The notes under the pieces are model-generated. The model was not told the DNA's origin and searched no databases. It worked only from the letters and a program-made list of their open reading frames with translations. 64,000 nt of DNA from an uncultured Thalassolituus sp. (lineage in GTDB: Bacteria; Pseudomonadota; Gammaproteobacteria; Pseudomonadales; Oceanobacteraceae). Numbering within the stretch: the first letter of the stretch is position 1; each line of letters begins with the position of its first letter. This document shows, piece after piece, positions 41,116 to 50,419 of this stretch. Made by a program: the position numbers and the translations under genes. Where the stretch lies: NCBI RefSeq assembly GCF_950066645.1, contig NZ_CATMFB010000006.1:1-64000 (forward strand), given 5' to 3'.

Positions 41116-43896
41116 TCAGAATGTCGCTGTTAAACCCGAGTATACCTGCACATCTCCCAGGTTCTCGTCAAAACCGTAGGCAACGCCCAACACCAGAGGG
41201 ACAGGTATCCGATAACCTGCCAGAAGCGTCAGGCGCAGATCGAATCCCATACCTGCAACGGCTCCTTGTTCAGCCTGATCGTAATCACTGTCCCAGGCCC
41301 GGCCACGTTCAAGATACAGACTTACCTGCAGATCATCAGCTCCAACCGGCCAGTATGACCAGTTGGAGTTAAACGCCTTGACCTGAGTACGGTACGTCAA
41401 TCGCTGTCGTTCGTAATAGCGCCCCCTGAATGCAGCATCGTCGTAGCCTCTGAGGCTTAACTGATCACGGCCAAAGAGGGCTTCATCCTCCTGAGGAGGC
41501 AGCCCCCCAACCTGCCACTCTGGCGCGTCTTCGCCGGCATAACCGCCTTTAATATCGACCACCAGAGACTGACGTCCAGCGAGATCAAACCCGTAATTCC
41601 ACCCTAACTGTGCGTGAAGGCCAGCATAATAATCACCAGAAAGTCCGAAATCTTCGATCACAAGCTGTGAGTAGCTTCCCCAGGGAAGGGGTGAATTCAA
41701 CGCAGTCTTCTGCAGGTTAACCACACCTGCGAGGCCCAGCGACGTTGACTGAAAGGCACGTTCCCCAAGTAACGTCACTCCTGGTTCAACATCGACGACT
41801 TCGGAGCGTTGATGCACCAGACCCGCGTGTATACCAACCCGGTCCCGCCATCCTCTGAGAAGCCACAGCCTCGCCAGTGTGGCCTGATCTTCTTCCAGGA
41901 TCGTCCGACCTTCCACTGACTCCAGCAACTCGAAAAAACTGTGGGTCCGTTCATACCTCAGCTCCCAGCGCTCAAACTGATACTGCAGATTCCAGTTAGG
42001 CGCCGCCTCTTCAGATCCATAGGTCAGCTGCAACTGATAAAGATGACGGCCAAGAGCATCTGTCCCTCCGGTCACCAGCCCCGCTTCTGTGCGACCGGAA
42101 CTGGCGGCCAGATATGGAAGCCAGAAGTAAGGCCGCAGGGTACGCCATGGAGAATACGGCGCTGGTGACGTGGTCTCTGCCGCTTTCAGTTGCACAGGGC
42201 CATGAGTCTCCTCTCCACGCCCCGTTAAATAAGCAGTGGCCAGCGAAGGCTCCATATCTTGAGCGGCTTCAAGACTGACACTCCTGAACCGGAATCCGCC
42301 TGCGGTATATTCCTGATACCAAACTCCACCCTGCAAAGGTTCCGGTGATACCGCTGCCGAGTCAGAAGCGGCCACCAATTTCCCGTCAAGCGCCCGTATC
42401 TGAAAACGACCATCAATATCAGAGACAAAAATCACTGCGCCCTCTGAGGTGAAACGGGGGGACATTTCTGACGCAACCGAATCAGTCAGCCTTTCCCATT
42501 GGCGCCCTTTCATCGTGAAAGAGGCAATGTCCCAGGAAAGTCCCGACTCCTTATAGGCTGCAACAATCGTCTGGCCGTCAGGCGAAACATCAAAATCGCC
42601 GACAAGCTCACCGTATTCTCCCTGCCACAGCAGGCTTACTTCCCCTGCCCTGCTGATCAACAACAGACGGCTGAGACCCTGATCAAAACTGGTCGCGACC
42701 CATCCTGACGCGTCAGGCAGCCAACGCACATCAGCGAGACGCTCGTTTTCAGTCACCCAGCGCCAGCGGCCCTCACTGAAGTAGGCCAGATCACCCGTGT
42801 TGCGCCCGCTCGCGTACATATTCCGCCGGATCCCCACCAACTCGTCATCTGCTGAAGCAGCGAGGGCGACAATATCGTCGGCATCACCCAGCTTCCGACA
42901 ATCCGGAAACTGATGACATTTAAGTAAGGCCGGACGGTCTTCATCATTACGCTCAATCAGATACAGGAAGTGAGACGACGCGGTACTTACCTGTTCGCGG
43001 TAAGTGTCCTGTGGCCCTGACCAGACAACGGCCTCTTCACTGCCGAAACGCTTGACCATGGCAAAATAAAATTCAGACCAGAGCTGTCCAAAACTTCTGC
43101 CAAAGGCAAGATAGGCAGAATCGTTCATTGAGACCCAGGGAATGATTTCGTTACTGTATAGCTGCAGCCAACGCTTCAATGCGTCTTCGCCATACGTCTT
43201 CGCCAGGTATTCGATAAAGAACGCGCCGTACAGATAATATTGCCCGTAAGGCCAGTCTTTGGCAGCGACTGCTGCGTTCCCCAGGGAGGCAAAGCGCCCT
43301 GCCCTTACTTCTTCCTGCATCTGCATCAGGTACCAGGAAGAAGCCAGACGCCCCGTGCCCTGCTCGTAATCTGTCTCGAGATACACGGCAAGCCCCTCAA
43401 TCAGCATCGGTGTCGTCAGGCTGTGCGGGAAGAACAAAGGCATCCGGCCAAACAGATCACGTCCGAGTGCGGGGACAGGACCCGCCATTTCCATGTGGAG
43501 TACATGCACATATTCATGCCTGACGAGAATATTCAGCCAGTCCTGATTATCTTCAAGCCCTGAAAGCTCGTGAGGGGGTGTCAGATAGAGGCGTATCTGC
43601 GGAAACGGAAAAAACGTTGCCCAGCCGTTGGCGTCATCCTGATCATCAGACAACACCAGCTGAGTCCGGTGCACGGGGGGCTGCCCAAAGAAAGGAACCA
43701 GATCCCGGTGGGCCTGCTCAGCAACCGCCAGCGCTCTGCGTGCATGCGATTCGTAGACGTCTCCCACCGGATAATGGGCCTGAAAGTGATCGGACGTTAA
43801 CGTTAACCAGCCATTCCGACCGGGACCGTCCCAGGCAACAGGCTCGGATAACGCAGGAAGAGCGAGAAGAAGCAGGCACACAAAGCGCAGAAGCAT
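41116..43896 (-). CDS. Secreted metallopeptidase - beta-propeller - outer-membrane barrel fusion
   Basis: The 926-residue product has three parts. After a signal peptide (LPALS-EPV), residues about 25-290 are a peptidase-MA-like zinc metalloprotease with HEYVH (His127, Glu128, His131) and the third-ligand region LIEGLAVYLETDYE. Residues about 300-560 show repeated WLPDASGWVATSF, DFDVSPDGQTIVAAY and SPRFTSEGAVIFVSD motifs of a TolB/WD40-like propeller. The last ~330 residues are amphipathic strands ending LTATF, with GRDQLSLRGYDDAAFRGR recalling the Omp85/surface-antigen G-x-R-G-Y motif. So it is a barrel-anchored protease. The domain calls are by eye; the fold order is well supported by the motifs. 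Confidence 0.83.
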   Translation of the reverse strand: MLLRFVCLLLLALPALSEPVAWDGPGRNGWLTLTSDHFQAHYPVGDVYESHARRALAVAEQAHRDLVPFFGQPPVHRTQLVLSDDQDDANGWATFFPFPQIRLYLTPPHELSGLEDNQDWLNILVRHEYVHVLHMEMAGPVPALGRDLFGRMPLFFPHSLTTPMLIEGLAVYLETDYEQGTGRLASSWYLMQMQEEVRAGRFASLGNAAVAAKDWPYGQYYLYGAFFIEYLAKTYGEDALKRWLQLYSNEIIPWVSMNDSAYLAFGRSFGQLWSEFYFAMVKRFGSEEAVVWSGPQDTYREQVSTASSHFLYLIERNDEDRPALLKCHQFPDCRKLGDADDIVALAASADDELVGIRRNMYASGRNTGDLAYFSEGRWRWVTENERLADVRWLPDASGWVATSFDQGLSRLLLISRAGEVSLLWQGEYGELVGDFDVSPDGQTIVAAYKESGLSWDIASFTMKGRQWERLTDSVASEMSPRFTSEGAVIFVSDIDGRFQIRALDGKLVAASDSAAVSPEPLQGGVWYQEYTAGGFRFRSVSLEAAQDMEPSLATAYLTGRGEETHGPVQLKAAETTSPAPYSPWRTLRPYFWLPYLAASSGRTEAGLVTGGTDALGRHLYQLQLTYGSEEAAPNWNLQYQFERWELRYERTHSFFELLESVEGRTILEEDQATLARLWLLRGWRDRVGIHAGLVHQRSEVVDVEPGVTLLGERAFQSTSLGLAGVVNLQKTALNSPLPWGSYSQLVIEDFGLSGDYYAGLHAQLGWNYGFDLAGRQSLVVDIKGGYAGEDAPEWQVGGLPPQEDEALFGRDQLSLRGYDDAAFRGRYYERQRLTYRTQVKAFNSNWSYWPVGADDLQVSLYLERGRAWDSDYDQAEQGAVAGMGFDLRLTLLAGYRIPVPLVLGVAYGFDENLGDVQVYSGLTATF

Positions 43897-44019
43897 GAGT
43901 CAGTCCATGAATCCAAATCAAGGATGATAGCGACCTGGAGTGACACTTAAAAGCGCCGGATGGGTTCAAAAACCCACCTCCACAGAGTAGAGTCGCGGCT
44001 CCGCTAACAGGGCCATCGT

Positions 44020-44829
44020 ATGGAACTTGATATCATTTATCAGGACGAGTATCTCGTCGCAATCAATAAGCCAAGCGGGCTACTTGTGCACCGCAGTGAA
44101 ATCGACCGCCATGAGACCCGTTTCGCTCTGCAGCTGGTCCGTAACCAGATCGGGCAACGGGTTTACCCGGTACACCGGCTAGATAAACCCACCTCGGGAG
44201 TTCTGCTATTCGCCCGGCAGCCAGAAATTGCCAGCCAACTGGTTGAGCAGTGGCGTCAACGCGATGTTGAGAAGCACTATCTGGCCATCGTTCGGGGCTA
44301 TATGCCCGAGTTCACCCATCTCGACTACGCGATGTCTCCACCGGTTGATAAGTACGCGAAGCACGAAAGAGTTAAACCGCCCCAGGAAGCCATCACCGAC
44401 TTCATGTGTCTCGCGACGACCGAGATACCGGTAGAAATCGACAAATATCCACAGTCACGGTATTCGCTGCTCGACTGTCGGCCTTTTACCGGTCGAAAAC
44501 ACCAGCTACGCCGGCACCTCAAACATCTGAGTCATCCTATCATCGGAGATGCCCGGTACGGCAAAGGGAAACACAGCCGCTACTTCCGCGACCATCTGAA
44601 TGCCCCCCGCCTGCTTCTGCATGCATGGAGCCTGAGTATGGAGCATCCGGTGAGTGGCGTATCAATGACATTGATAGCTTCGCCCGACCGGGTGTTCCGG
44701 CAGCTCCTGGAGAGATTCGACTGGCTTAATGCATTGCCTCCCGCCCTGTCTGAGACATTGAAAGAAGCCCCGCATCCGTCCATGGATGAATGGCTATACC
44801 CGGACGAAGATACCGGGGATCTGTCCTGA
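44020..44829 (+). CDS. truC: RluA-family pseudouridine synthase (TruC-like)
   Basis: The 269-residue product is an RluA-type pseudouridine synthase: LDIIYQDEYLVAINKPSGLLVH, the catalytic-Asp motif HRLDKPTSGVLLFAR (Asp near residue 54), HYLAIVRGYM, and RPFTGRKHQLRRHLKHLSHPI. The short single-domain form with PSGLLVHRSEIDRHET resembles TruC, which modifies U65 of tRNA-Ile and tRNA-Asp. No S4 domain is present. AGGG precedes ATG 44020. A hairpin at 44830-44848 follows the stop at once. Confidence 0.9.
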   Translation: MELDIIYQDEYLVAINKPSGLLVHRSEIDRHETRFALQLVRNQIGQRVYPVHRLDKPTSGVLLFARQPEIASQLVEQWRQRDVEKHYLAIVRGYMPEFTHLDYAMSPPVDKYAKHERVKPPQEAITDFMCLATTEIPVEIDKYPQSRYSLLDCRPFTGRKHQLRRHLKHLSHPIIGDARYGKGKHSRYFRDHLNAPRLLLHAWSLSMEHPVSGVSMTLIASPDRVFRQLLERFDWLNALPPALSETLKEAPHPSMDEWLYPDEDTGDLS

Positions 44830-44848
44830 AGCCCCGAAATCCGGGGCT
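44830..44848 (+). terminator. Weak terminator-like hairpin after truC
   Basis: AGCCCCG-AAATC-CGGGGCT, a 7-bp stem immediately after the stop; there is no clear T-run downstream. Confidence 0.5.
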
Positions 44849-45386
44849 CCGCCAGTCTTACCCACAATATCTGTGGATAACTCTCTGAATAAGTTTTTGA
44901 AATGTTGCTGTAACCCGCATGAAACAAGGGCTCAGCTTAATCTGGTGAAAAATGTAACAGAAAATTTTTCTTTATATTTCAATAGGTTGCAAAACCATGG
45001 CCAGTATTGACAGTTTTATGACTAACGCCTGACGCACATACAGTCAAGCATTTGTCGATGTGAATAACGCAATTCGAAGTGAAGTAATTCTGTCAATACG
45101 GGTGACCTGTTTTTTTGTTGATTAACTGCAATTTTGTCGGACTTTGTCCAGTTCGAGTTTCCCACAAAATCTGTGGATAACTTTGTGTATAATAATTTAA
45201 AAAGTGCCACAATCCCCGTAAATATGGGCCCCCGATACAGATTGCTCAATTTTTAACCTAACAAAAAACCTATATTTTTCAATGACTTATAAAAATCAAT
45301 AGGATGTTTCATGAAATCTACGCCAAATTGACACATTTTTTCGGCCAATTAAACAGGTGTGTATAAGCCAGCACCAATTTTGTTCT

Positions 45387-45412
45387 GGGTGCACCTCAAG
45401 TGCCCTTTTTTT
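45387..45412 (+). terminator. Terminator-like hairpin on the plus strand in the truC-dsbC gap
   Basis: GGGTGCAC/GTGCCC stem with a 2-nt bulge, followed by seven T. No annotated gene ends upstream of it except truC, 560 bp away. Confidence 0.5.
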
Positions 45413-45545
45413 GCAAGATTTAAGTGAATTTAATTTCGACGGGTTAAGAAAGGACATATGTGGGCACAATCAGCCCTGTGGACAACTCTGTGAACTGTCC
45501 AGTGATAACTCCCCATAGCGCCCACCCTGCGTAGAATCAGTTTTA

Positions 45546-45582
45546 TGCACAGCGCAGAATGACAGTCTGCTGTGCACTTTTT
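45546..45582 (+). terminator. Second terminator-like hairpin on the plus strand
   Basis: TGCACAGC..AGA (45546-45558) pairs with TCTGCTGTGCA (45566-45576) apart from a 2-nt bulge, followed by CTTTTT. Confidence 0.55.
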
Positions 45583-45590
45583 AATGACAT

Positions 45591-45612
45591 AAAAAAACCC
45601 GCCGGAGCGGGT
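45591..45612 (-). terminator. Rho-independent terminator of dsbC
   Basis: On the minus strand ACCCGC-TCCG-GCGGGT is followed by a run of T (45591-45597), 24 bp after the dsbC stop. Confidence 0.9.
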
Positions 45613-45635
45613 CATTTTCTGTGCACAGGATCGTA

Positions 45636-46490
45636 TCAGTTAATACCAAGACGTGCGGCAAGTGCCTGAGCTTCCATATAGCCCGGTATCAGTGCACCAT
45701 TTTCAGTCACTATGGCAGGCGTCCCACTGACGCCGATATTTTTCCCCAGGGTGTACTGAGCAGCGACCGGTGAATCACACTGATCAGAGCTTGTCATTTT
45801 GGCGATCCTGGTCTGCAGGCGATCAAACTCTGCGATGGCCTGCTCGCGGGCTTTCGGATTCTGAGATGACCTTGCACGGCTATACGCCTGTGACAGCTCC
45901 CCCTGAGCCGTCTTAACATCTGTCATCGCCTGCGCCCGATCATCGACACACCAGACATGATTAATCTTCGCAAATGAATCGGTCGGTTGCCCCTGTTCAT
46001 CCAGAATCCCGGCTCGTGGGAATGCCAGGTACCGGACCGTAATCCCCAGTGTATTCAGCTCTTCAACTTCACGATGCAGCTTCTGGCAGTATCCGCAGTC
46101 AATGTCGGTAAATACGTTAATCACCGCCTTCTGCTCACCTTTCGCTTTGAAGAGCACGGTGTCTTTATCCGGAATACCCGCCATTTCCTGAGCCCGTAAG
46201 GTATCCATGCGGGAGTTGGTGACGTTCACTGCACCGCCCGGAGTCACCTGATAGAGCTGATTGTCATAAACAAAATAGCCCAGATCAGGCGTCATATGGA
46301 GAAGACCACCGTCTGTCATCTGTACTTCCAGTATCTGGCCTTCACCCAACGGATACACCGCAGTCACCTGAGCAGCTGGCCCAAGCACGGATTTAAGCTG
46401 GTTTTCTGCCTGGCTTCGCAGATCGGTTTCTGCCAGAGCTGAAGCGCTGATCATGGCGCCGGCTAAGGCGGCCAACAGAGTCTTTTTCAT
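45636..46490 (-). CDS. dsbC: Thiol:disulfide interchange protein DsbC
   Basis: DsbC is a periplasmic V-shaped dimer that isomerises wrong disulfides. The 284-residue product has a signal peptide (ISASALA-ETD), an N-terminal dimerisation domain (about residues 20-80), and a thioredoxin-like domain with the active site CGYC (in FTDIDCGYCQKLHRE) and the cis-Pro region GVSGTPAIVTENG. It is somewhat longer than E. coli DsbC (236), with a helical insert near residues 190-225. dsbC near the rplS operon is also seen in Pseudomonas. Confidence 0.95.
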   Translation of the reverse strand: MKKTLLAALAGAMISASALAETDLRSQAENQLKSVLGPAAQVTAVYPLGEGQILEVQMTDGGLLHMTPDLGYFVYDNQLYQVTPGGAVNVTNSRMDTLRAQEMAGIPDKDTVLFKAKGEQKAVINVFTDIDCGYCQKLHREVEELNTLGITVRYLAFPRAGILDEQGQPTDSFAKINHVWCVDDRAQAMTDVKTAQGELSQAYSRARSSQNPKAREQAIAEFDRLQTRIAKMTSSDQCDSPVAAQYTLGKNIGVSGTPAIVTENGALIPGYMEAQALAARLGIN

Positions 46491-46566
46491 AGTCGTCTTC
46501 TGTTCAGGTATCGGTGTCTGATGCGATTTACATCAGCATAATGTCTCTACTTTGCCTGAATATGGC

Positions 46567-46595
46567 AAAAAAAAACGGGCCAGAGGCCCGTTTTT
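46567..46595 (-). terminator. Rho-independent terminator of the rpsP-rimM-trmD-rplS operon
   Basis: The CGGGCC-AGA-GGCCCG stem (46576-46590) is flanked by A-runs on the left (U-tract on the minus strand) and T-runs on the right, so it can act on both strands. It lies 17 bp after the rplS stop. Confidence 0.93.
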
Positions 46596-46607
46596 CGTAA
46601 AGAAGAG

Positions 46608-46961
46608 TTAGATCTTCTCTTTGATACGTGCAGACTTACCGCTACGCTCACGCAGGTAGTACAGCTTAGCCTGACGAACGTCACCACGACGTTTAACTGC
46701 AATGCTGTCAACCAGTGGGCTGTGAGTCTGGAAAGTACGCTCAACGCCAACACCGTGAGAAATCTTACGTACGGTGAAAGCAGAGTTCAGGCCACGGTTA
46801 CGCTTACCGATAACCACACCTTCGAACGCCTGCAGACGCTCACGGGTACCTTCTTTAACTTTTACCTGAACGACAACAGTGTCACCAGGGCCAAAAGCTG
46901 GGATCGCGTCTTTCAGCTGCGCGTTTTCAATCTGCTGAATGATTGGGTTCTTGTTGCTCAT
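46608..46961 (-). CDS. rplS: 50S ribosomal protein L19
   Basis: This is ribosomal protein bL19, at the 30S-50S interface. The 117-residue product has the family signature [40 protein letters not shown] and the end [17 protein letters not shown]. The length is normal. It is the last gene of the rpsP operon, with a strong terminator following. Codon use is optimised. Confidence 0.99.
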   Translation of the reverse strand: MSNKNPIIQQIENAQLKDAIPAFGPGDTVVVQVKVKEGTRERLQAFEGVVIGKRNRGLNSAFTVRKISHGVGVERTFQTHSPLVDSIAVKRRGDVRQAKLYYLRERSGKSARIKEKI

Positions 46962-46971
46962 TGTTCGCTCC

Positions 46972-47727
46972 TTAACAGTCTGACGGGCTCTCAGCGTGCT
47001 CGTTCAGATATTCTGTCAATAACTTTTGTTGCTCGTTAGTCAGTTCCAGTTCTGCCAATAAGTCGGGTCTGCGTTGCCAGGTTCGACCCAACGCCTGCTT
47101 GAGGCGCCACTGACGGATTTTCTCGTGATTTCCACTCAACAGTACCTCTGGCACTGTCTGACCTTCGTAAACTTCAGGTCGGGTGTAATGCGGACAATCC
47201 AGCAAGCCATCCATAAAGGAGTCCTGCTGCGCTGACAGTTCGTGTCCCAGCACGCCGGGCACCAACCGGATCACGGCATCCATTAACGTCATAGCTGGCA
47301 GTTCCCCACCACTGAGTACGAAATCTCCGACAGACCATTCTTCGTCAACTTCGCGCTCAATCAGACGTTCATCAATACCTTCGTATCGCCCGGCAACCAG
47401 AATCAGTTTGTCGTGCTGAGCAAGCTCAAGTACGCCCTGCTGATCCAGCTTACGGCCCTGGGGTGACATATAGATCACCTTCGCGCCGTCACCAGCTGCT
47501 GCTTTCGCAGCATGGATGGCATCGCGCAGAGGCTGAATTTTCATCAACATGCCCGGGCCACCGCCATACGGTCGATCGTCCACTGTCTGGTAGTTGTCGT
47601 AGGCGTAATCCCGTGGATTCCAGCAGGTTACACTTACTTTATCCTGTTTGACGGCACGTCCGCTGACCCCTTGTCCGGTCAACGCCTGAATCATGTCAGG
47701 AAACAGAGTTACAACACCAAACCACAC
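46972..47727 (-). CDS. trmD: tRNA (guanine-N1)-methyltransferase
   Basis: TrmD methylates G37 of tRNAs that read CNN and CGG codons, preventing +1 frameshifting. The 251-residue product has the SPOUT fold with the trefoil-knot SAM site: [62 protein letters not shown] (split over about residues 111-143) and [14 protein letters not shown]. The length is normal. It lies 10 bp before rplS and 36 bp after rimM. Confidence 0.99.
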   Translation of the reverse strand: MWFGVVTLFPDMIQALTGQGVSGRAVKQDKVSVTCWNPRDYAYDNYQTVDDRPYGGGPGMLMKIQPLRDAIHAAKAAAGDGAKVIYMSPQGRKLDQQGVLELAQHDKLILVAGRYEGIDERLIEREVDEEWSVGDFVLSGGELPAMTLMDAVIRLVPGVLGHELSAQQDSFMDGLLDCPHYTRPEVYEGQTVPEVLLSGNHEKIRQWRLKQALGRTWQRRPDLLAELELTNEQQKLLTEYLNEHAESPSDC

Positions 47728-47763
47728 CGGTCTTCACTCCTCTCTGGCCCTGTTGGCCAGGGG

Positions 47764-48288
47764 TTAAAAATCCGGGTCCCAGTCTACCTGGATCATACCG
47801 CCGTCCAGATCGACTTCGAGAACGTATTGATCCACAAAAGGAAGCAGTCTCTGTTGCTGATCAACGCTGCCTTCGCAAGGCTGCACTGTCATCACCTGAT
47901 TACCGCCACCGGAATCAAAAAGTTCTTTTACCTGGCCCAGTACCACGCCTTCAGTGTTAACCACTTTCAGGCCGATCAGCTGGAACCAATAATGTTCATC
48001 TTCGTCCAGTTCAGGAAGCTGCTCTTCGGGGATCCCGATGTCGCACTGATGTAAAGACAGTGCCAGATCGCGATCGTTTATTCCCTGCAGGCAGGCTACT
48101 AAACCTTTCCCCTGGGTCTTACCCTGCAATACCTTGAACTCTTTCCACTGGCCATCTTTACGGATGTACCAGATCGGGTATTCCAGAATATTGCTCATCG
48201 GATCTGTGTAGGAATACACCTTCACCCATCCTTTGATACCGAACGCAGTGCTGATTTTTCCGAGAACGTGGATGTTCTGGTCTGACAC
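47764..48288 (-). CDS. rimM: Ribosome maturation factor RimM
   Basis: RimM binds S19 and helps mature the 30S head. The 174-residue product has the N-terminal RimM barrel (HVLGKISTAFGIKGWVKVYSYTDP) and a C-terminal PRC-barrel (HYWFQLIGLKVVNTEGVVLG, QRLLPFVDQYVLEVDLDGG, ending VDWDPDF). The start is GTG 48288 with GGGGAG 6 bp upstream; the open frame reaches a TTG at 48312 that lacks an RBS. Confidence 0.97.
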   Translation of the reverse strand: MSDQNIHVLGKISTAFGIKGWVKVYSYTDPMSNILEYPIWYIRKDGQWKEFKVLQGKTQGKGLVACLQGINDRDLALSLHQCDIGIPEEQLPELDEDEHYWFQLIGLKVVNTEGVVLGQVKELFDSGGGNQVMTVQPCEGSVDQQQRLLPFVDQYVLEVDLDGGMIQVDWDPDF

Positions 48289-48312
48289 TGTGCTCTCCCC
48301 GGGGTTTACCAA

Positions 48313-48564
48313 TTAAGCCTGAGCTTTCTTGGCGTCTTTGATCAGCTTAGCTACACGATCAGTAGGCTGTGCGCCTTTCGCCAGCCAGTATTCAACACGC
48401 TCGAGATCGAGACGGGTTGGCTCTTCCTGGCCACGAGCAACTGGGTTGAAGAACCCTACACGCTCGATAAAGCGACCGTCGCGTGGTGCGCGCGCGTCAG
48501 CTACGTTGATGTGATAAAAAGGACGTTTCTTAGAGCCACCACGGGCCAAACGAATAACTACCAT
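48313..48564 (-). CDS. rpsP: 30S ribosomal protein S16
   Basis: This is ribosomal protein bS16. The 83-residue product begins [19 protein letters not shown] and has [15 protein letters not shown] and [19 protein letters not shown], all diagnostic. The frame is open 10 codons further upstream, but ATG 48564 has GGAG and gives the normal length. It is the first gene of rpsP-rimM-trmD-rplS. The 301-bp gap to the histidine kinase gene (48565-48865) should hold the operon promoter; no other feature is seen there. Confidence 0.98.
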   Translation of the reverse strand: MVVIRLARGGSKKRPFYHINVADARAPRDGRFIERVGFFNPVARGQEEPTRLDLERVEYWLAKGAQPTDRVAKLIKDAKKAQA

Positions 48565-48865
48565 AAAGTCGATACACTCCGGTCGTTTTATCAAGTGGCA
48601 AGTTTTGAGATCGCCTGCCGTTAATCATCCCACCTGTTTCGAGTCACGCTCAGCGTGTCTTCAGACAGACGGGGCCTATTAAAAGGGCGCGTAGTTTAAG
48701 TCAGCGGGCGTACAGAATCAAGACTTCCAGACGCAAGGCCCCCCGCGCCAGGCCAGACGGATAAATATCACCCAGAGCAATTGTAAAGCCCTGCTCTCAA
48801 GGTAGTATGCGCTTCACGAGTCTACTTCCTACCAAGGTCCATCAAAGCCACAAAAGGACAGTGAT

Positions 48866-50419
48866 ATGTACAAACACAAGCTTTACCTGTTCGGCTTTAT
48901 CTCTGCCGCCGTGCTGATTATCGCTCTGGCTGGGGTCGCTGTTTCAGCACAGATCACCAAAGAGAACCTGCGACAGAGTGTCACTGCCCAGACCCTGTTA
49001 TCGGAACACCAGATGCTCTCCAGTATCTCGTACCGACTGTTTAAGCAACTCACGGACGAACTCATCTTTGGTCGCAACGCTAACCAGGCGCTGGTCCGCA
49101 ACAAACGACAGATGATTGAAGAGTCACTGCGTGTCATCCGTGATCTCGAAGTACAGCAGCGCGAAGAGCTGGGTCCGGACGTTACCCAGGGCAGTGTCGA
49201 AGATACGGATGAACTGGAAGCACTGATCGGCGAAATTATTACAGAATTCAATGAGGTCATCGCCCTGAATGACCAGACACCCCTCAGCCAGCAGGAGCGC
49301 CTGCAACAGCTGCTGGAATACACAATCGACAATAAATTCCGCGAAGCCATCAATGCCGCAGTGTCCCGCCAGAGCCGGATGGTATCTGCGACCAATGCCC
49401 GTATCGAAGCTCTTAACAGTGCCATTGTCTGGTTCAGCGTGATTCTCTGTCTGCTCGTCGGACCTTTCATCGTCTTTGGTTGCGTCTGGCTCTTCAACCA
49501 GCTCTATCAGCCTCTGACCGTCATCCAGGGCGGTACTCAGGTGATTGCGTCCGGCAACTATAACTTCCGGCTGCCTGAAAACCTTGACCGTGAATTCGAT
49601 TCTCTTGTTCAGTCCCTTAACCAGATGGCTCAACAACTGGCCGAGCACGCCCAGCAGCAGGACACCATGCGGACCCAGCTACAGTATGAGGTCGATCAAC
49701 GCACCTCCGAACTGACTGAGGCGAACAAACAGCTGACACTACTGGACGCCCGCCGTAAGCAGTTTATTGCCGATATTTCGCACGAGCTGCGCACCCCACT
49801 GACCATCATCCGCGGCGAAGCTCAGGTCACACTGCGTCAGAATAATCCTGTGATTGATGACTACCGTGGCGCGTTACAGACAGTGCTGGACCAGGTGGTC
49901 AGCCTCAGTCTGCTGGTCGATGATCTGCTGCTTCTGGCCAGAGCAGAGATCAATCAGCTGCGCCTGTATCCCGACACTATCCGGGTCGACGCGCTGATCG
50001 AGAACCAGCTTGATCACTGGCAACGTAAGTTTCCACAGCGTGAATTCCAGTTCACCAGACCGGAGGCCGAAACCCGGATCTACGCCGATGAACAACGCCT
50101 GCAGCAGATCCTGACGGTCCTTCTGGATAACGCGACCCGTTACTCACCAGCAGATACTCCGGTCGATGTGACTCTTACTGAAAAAGACAAATGGGTCGAA
50201 CTGCGGGTCCGGGATTACGGCGAGGGAATCTCCCCTTCTGACGTGCAGTATATTTTTGAGCGGTTTGTGCGTTTCCGTCCGAGAACCGAGGGCTCGGGTC
50301 TGGGCCTGTCTATCGCCAGAGTACTGGTCGAAGCACACCACGGTGATATTCAGGTGGAATCTGAGCTGGGGCGCGGCTCGGTCTTTATAGTAAAGCTCCC
50401 TCAGGAGGTTGTCGGATGA
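48866..50419 (+). CDS. Sensor histidine kinase
   Basis: The 517-residue membrane kinase has transmembrane helices near residues 7-27 and 189-210 flanking a ~160-residue helical periplasmic sensor domain. A HAMP region follows (about 210-265), then a coiled coil, then the HisKA phospho-acceptor IADISHELRTPLTIIRGE (His306). The HATPase domain has the N box DNATRYSP, a G1 box (VRDYGEGI), the F box IFERFVRF and the G2 box GSGLGLSIARVL. The signal is unknown; the all-helical sensor resembles four-helix-bundle ligand domains. It overlaps the response-regulator gene by 4 bp (ATGA). Confidence 0.95.
   Translation: MYKHKLYLFGFISAAVLIIALAGVAVSAQITKENLRQSVTAQTLLSEHQMLSSISYRLFKQLTDELIFGRNANQALVRNKRQMIEESLRVIRDLEVQQREELGPDVTQGSVEDTDELEALIGEIITEFNEVIALNDQTPLSQQERLQQLLEYTIDNKFREAINAAVSRQSRMVSATNARIEALNSAIVWFSVILCLLVGPFIVFGCVWLFNQLYQPLTVIQGGTQVIASGNYNFRLPENLDREFDSLVQSLNQMAQQLAEHAQQQDTMRTQLQYEVDQRTSELTEANKQLTLLDARRKQFIADISHELRTPLTIIRGEAQVTLRQNNPVIDDYRGALQTVLDQVVSLSLLVDDLLLLARAEINQLRLYPDTIRVDALIENQLDHWQRKFPQREFQFTRPEAETRIYADEQRLQQILTVLLDNATRYSPADTPVDVTLTEKDKWVELRVRDYGEGISPSDVQYIFERFVRFRPRTEGSGLGLSIARVLVEAHHGDIQVESELGRGSVFIVKLPQEVVG

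Larger units (their letters stand above)
44849..45635. other. AT-rich intergenic region with five DnaA-box-like motifs
   Basis: About 790 bp has no credible gene. TGTGGATAA, the perfect complement of the DnaA box TTATCCACA, occurs at 44872-44880 and 45172-45180, each inside a 22-bp near-identical sequence (44861-44882 and 45161-45182, exactly 300 bp apart) that also forms a CCACA...TGTGG hairpin. One-mismatch boxes occur at 45184-45192 and 45358-45366 (TGTGTATAA) and 45477-45485 (TGTGGACAA). All five share one orientation. Two plus-strand terminator-like hairpins lie at 45387-45412 and 45546-45582, so an unannotated small RNA is possible. Confidence 0.6.

Noticed and set aside
44849-45635. 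Main replication origin oriC
   Set aside because: No dnaA, dnaN, gidA or rpmH gene is adjacent and the neighbourhood (truC, dsbC, rpsP operon) is not typical of an origin; kept only as a DnaA-box cluster.
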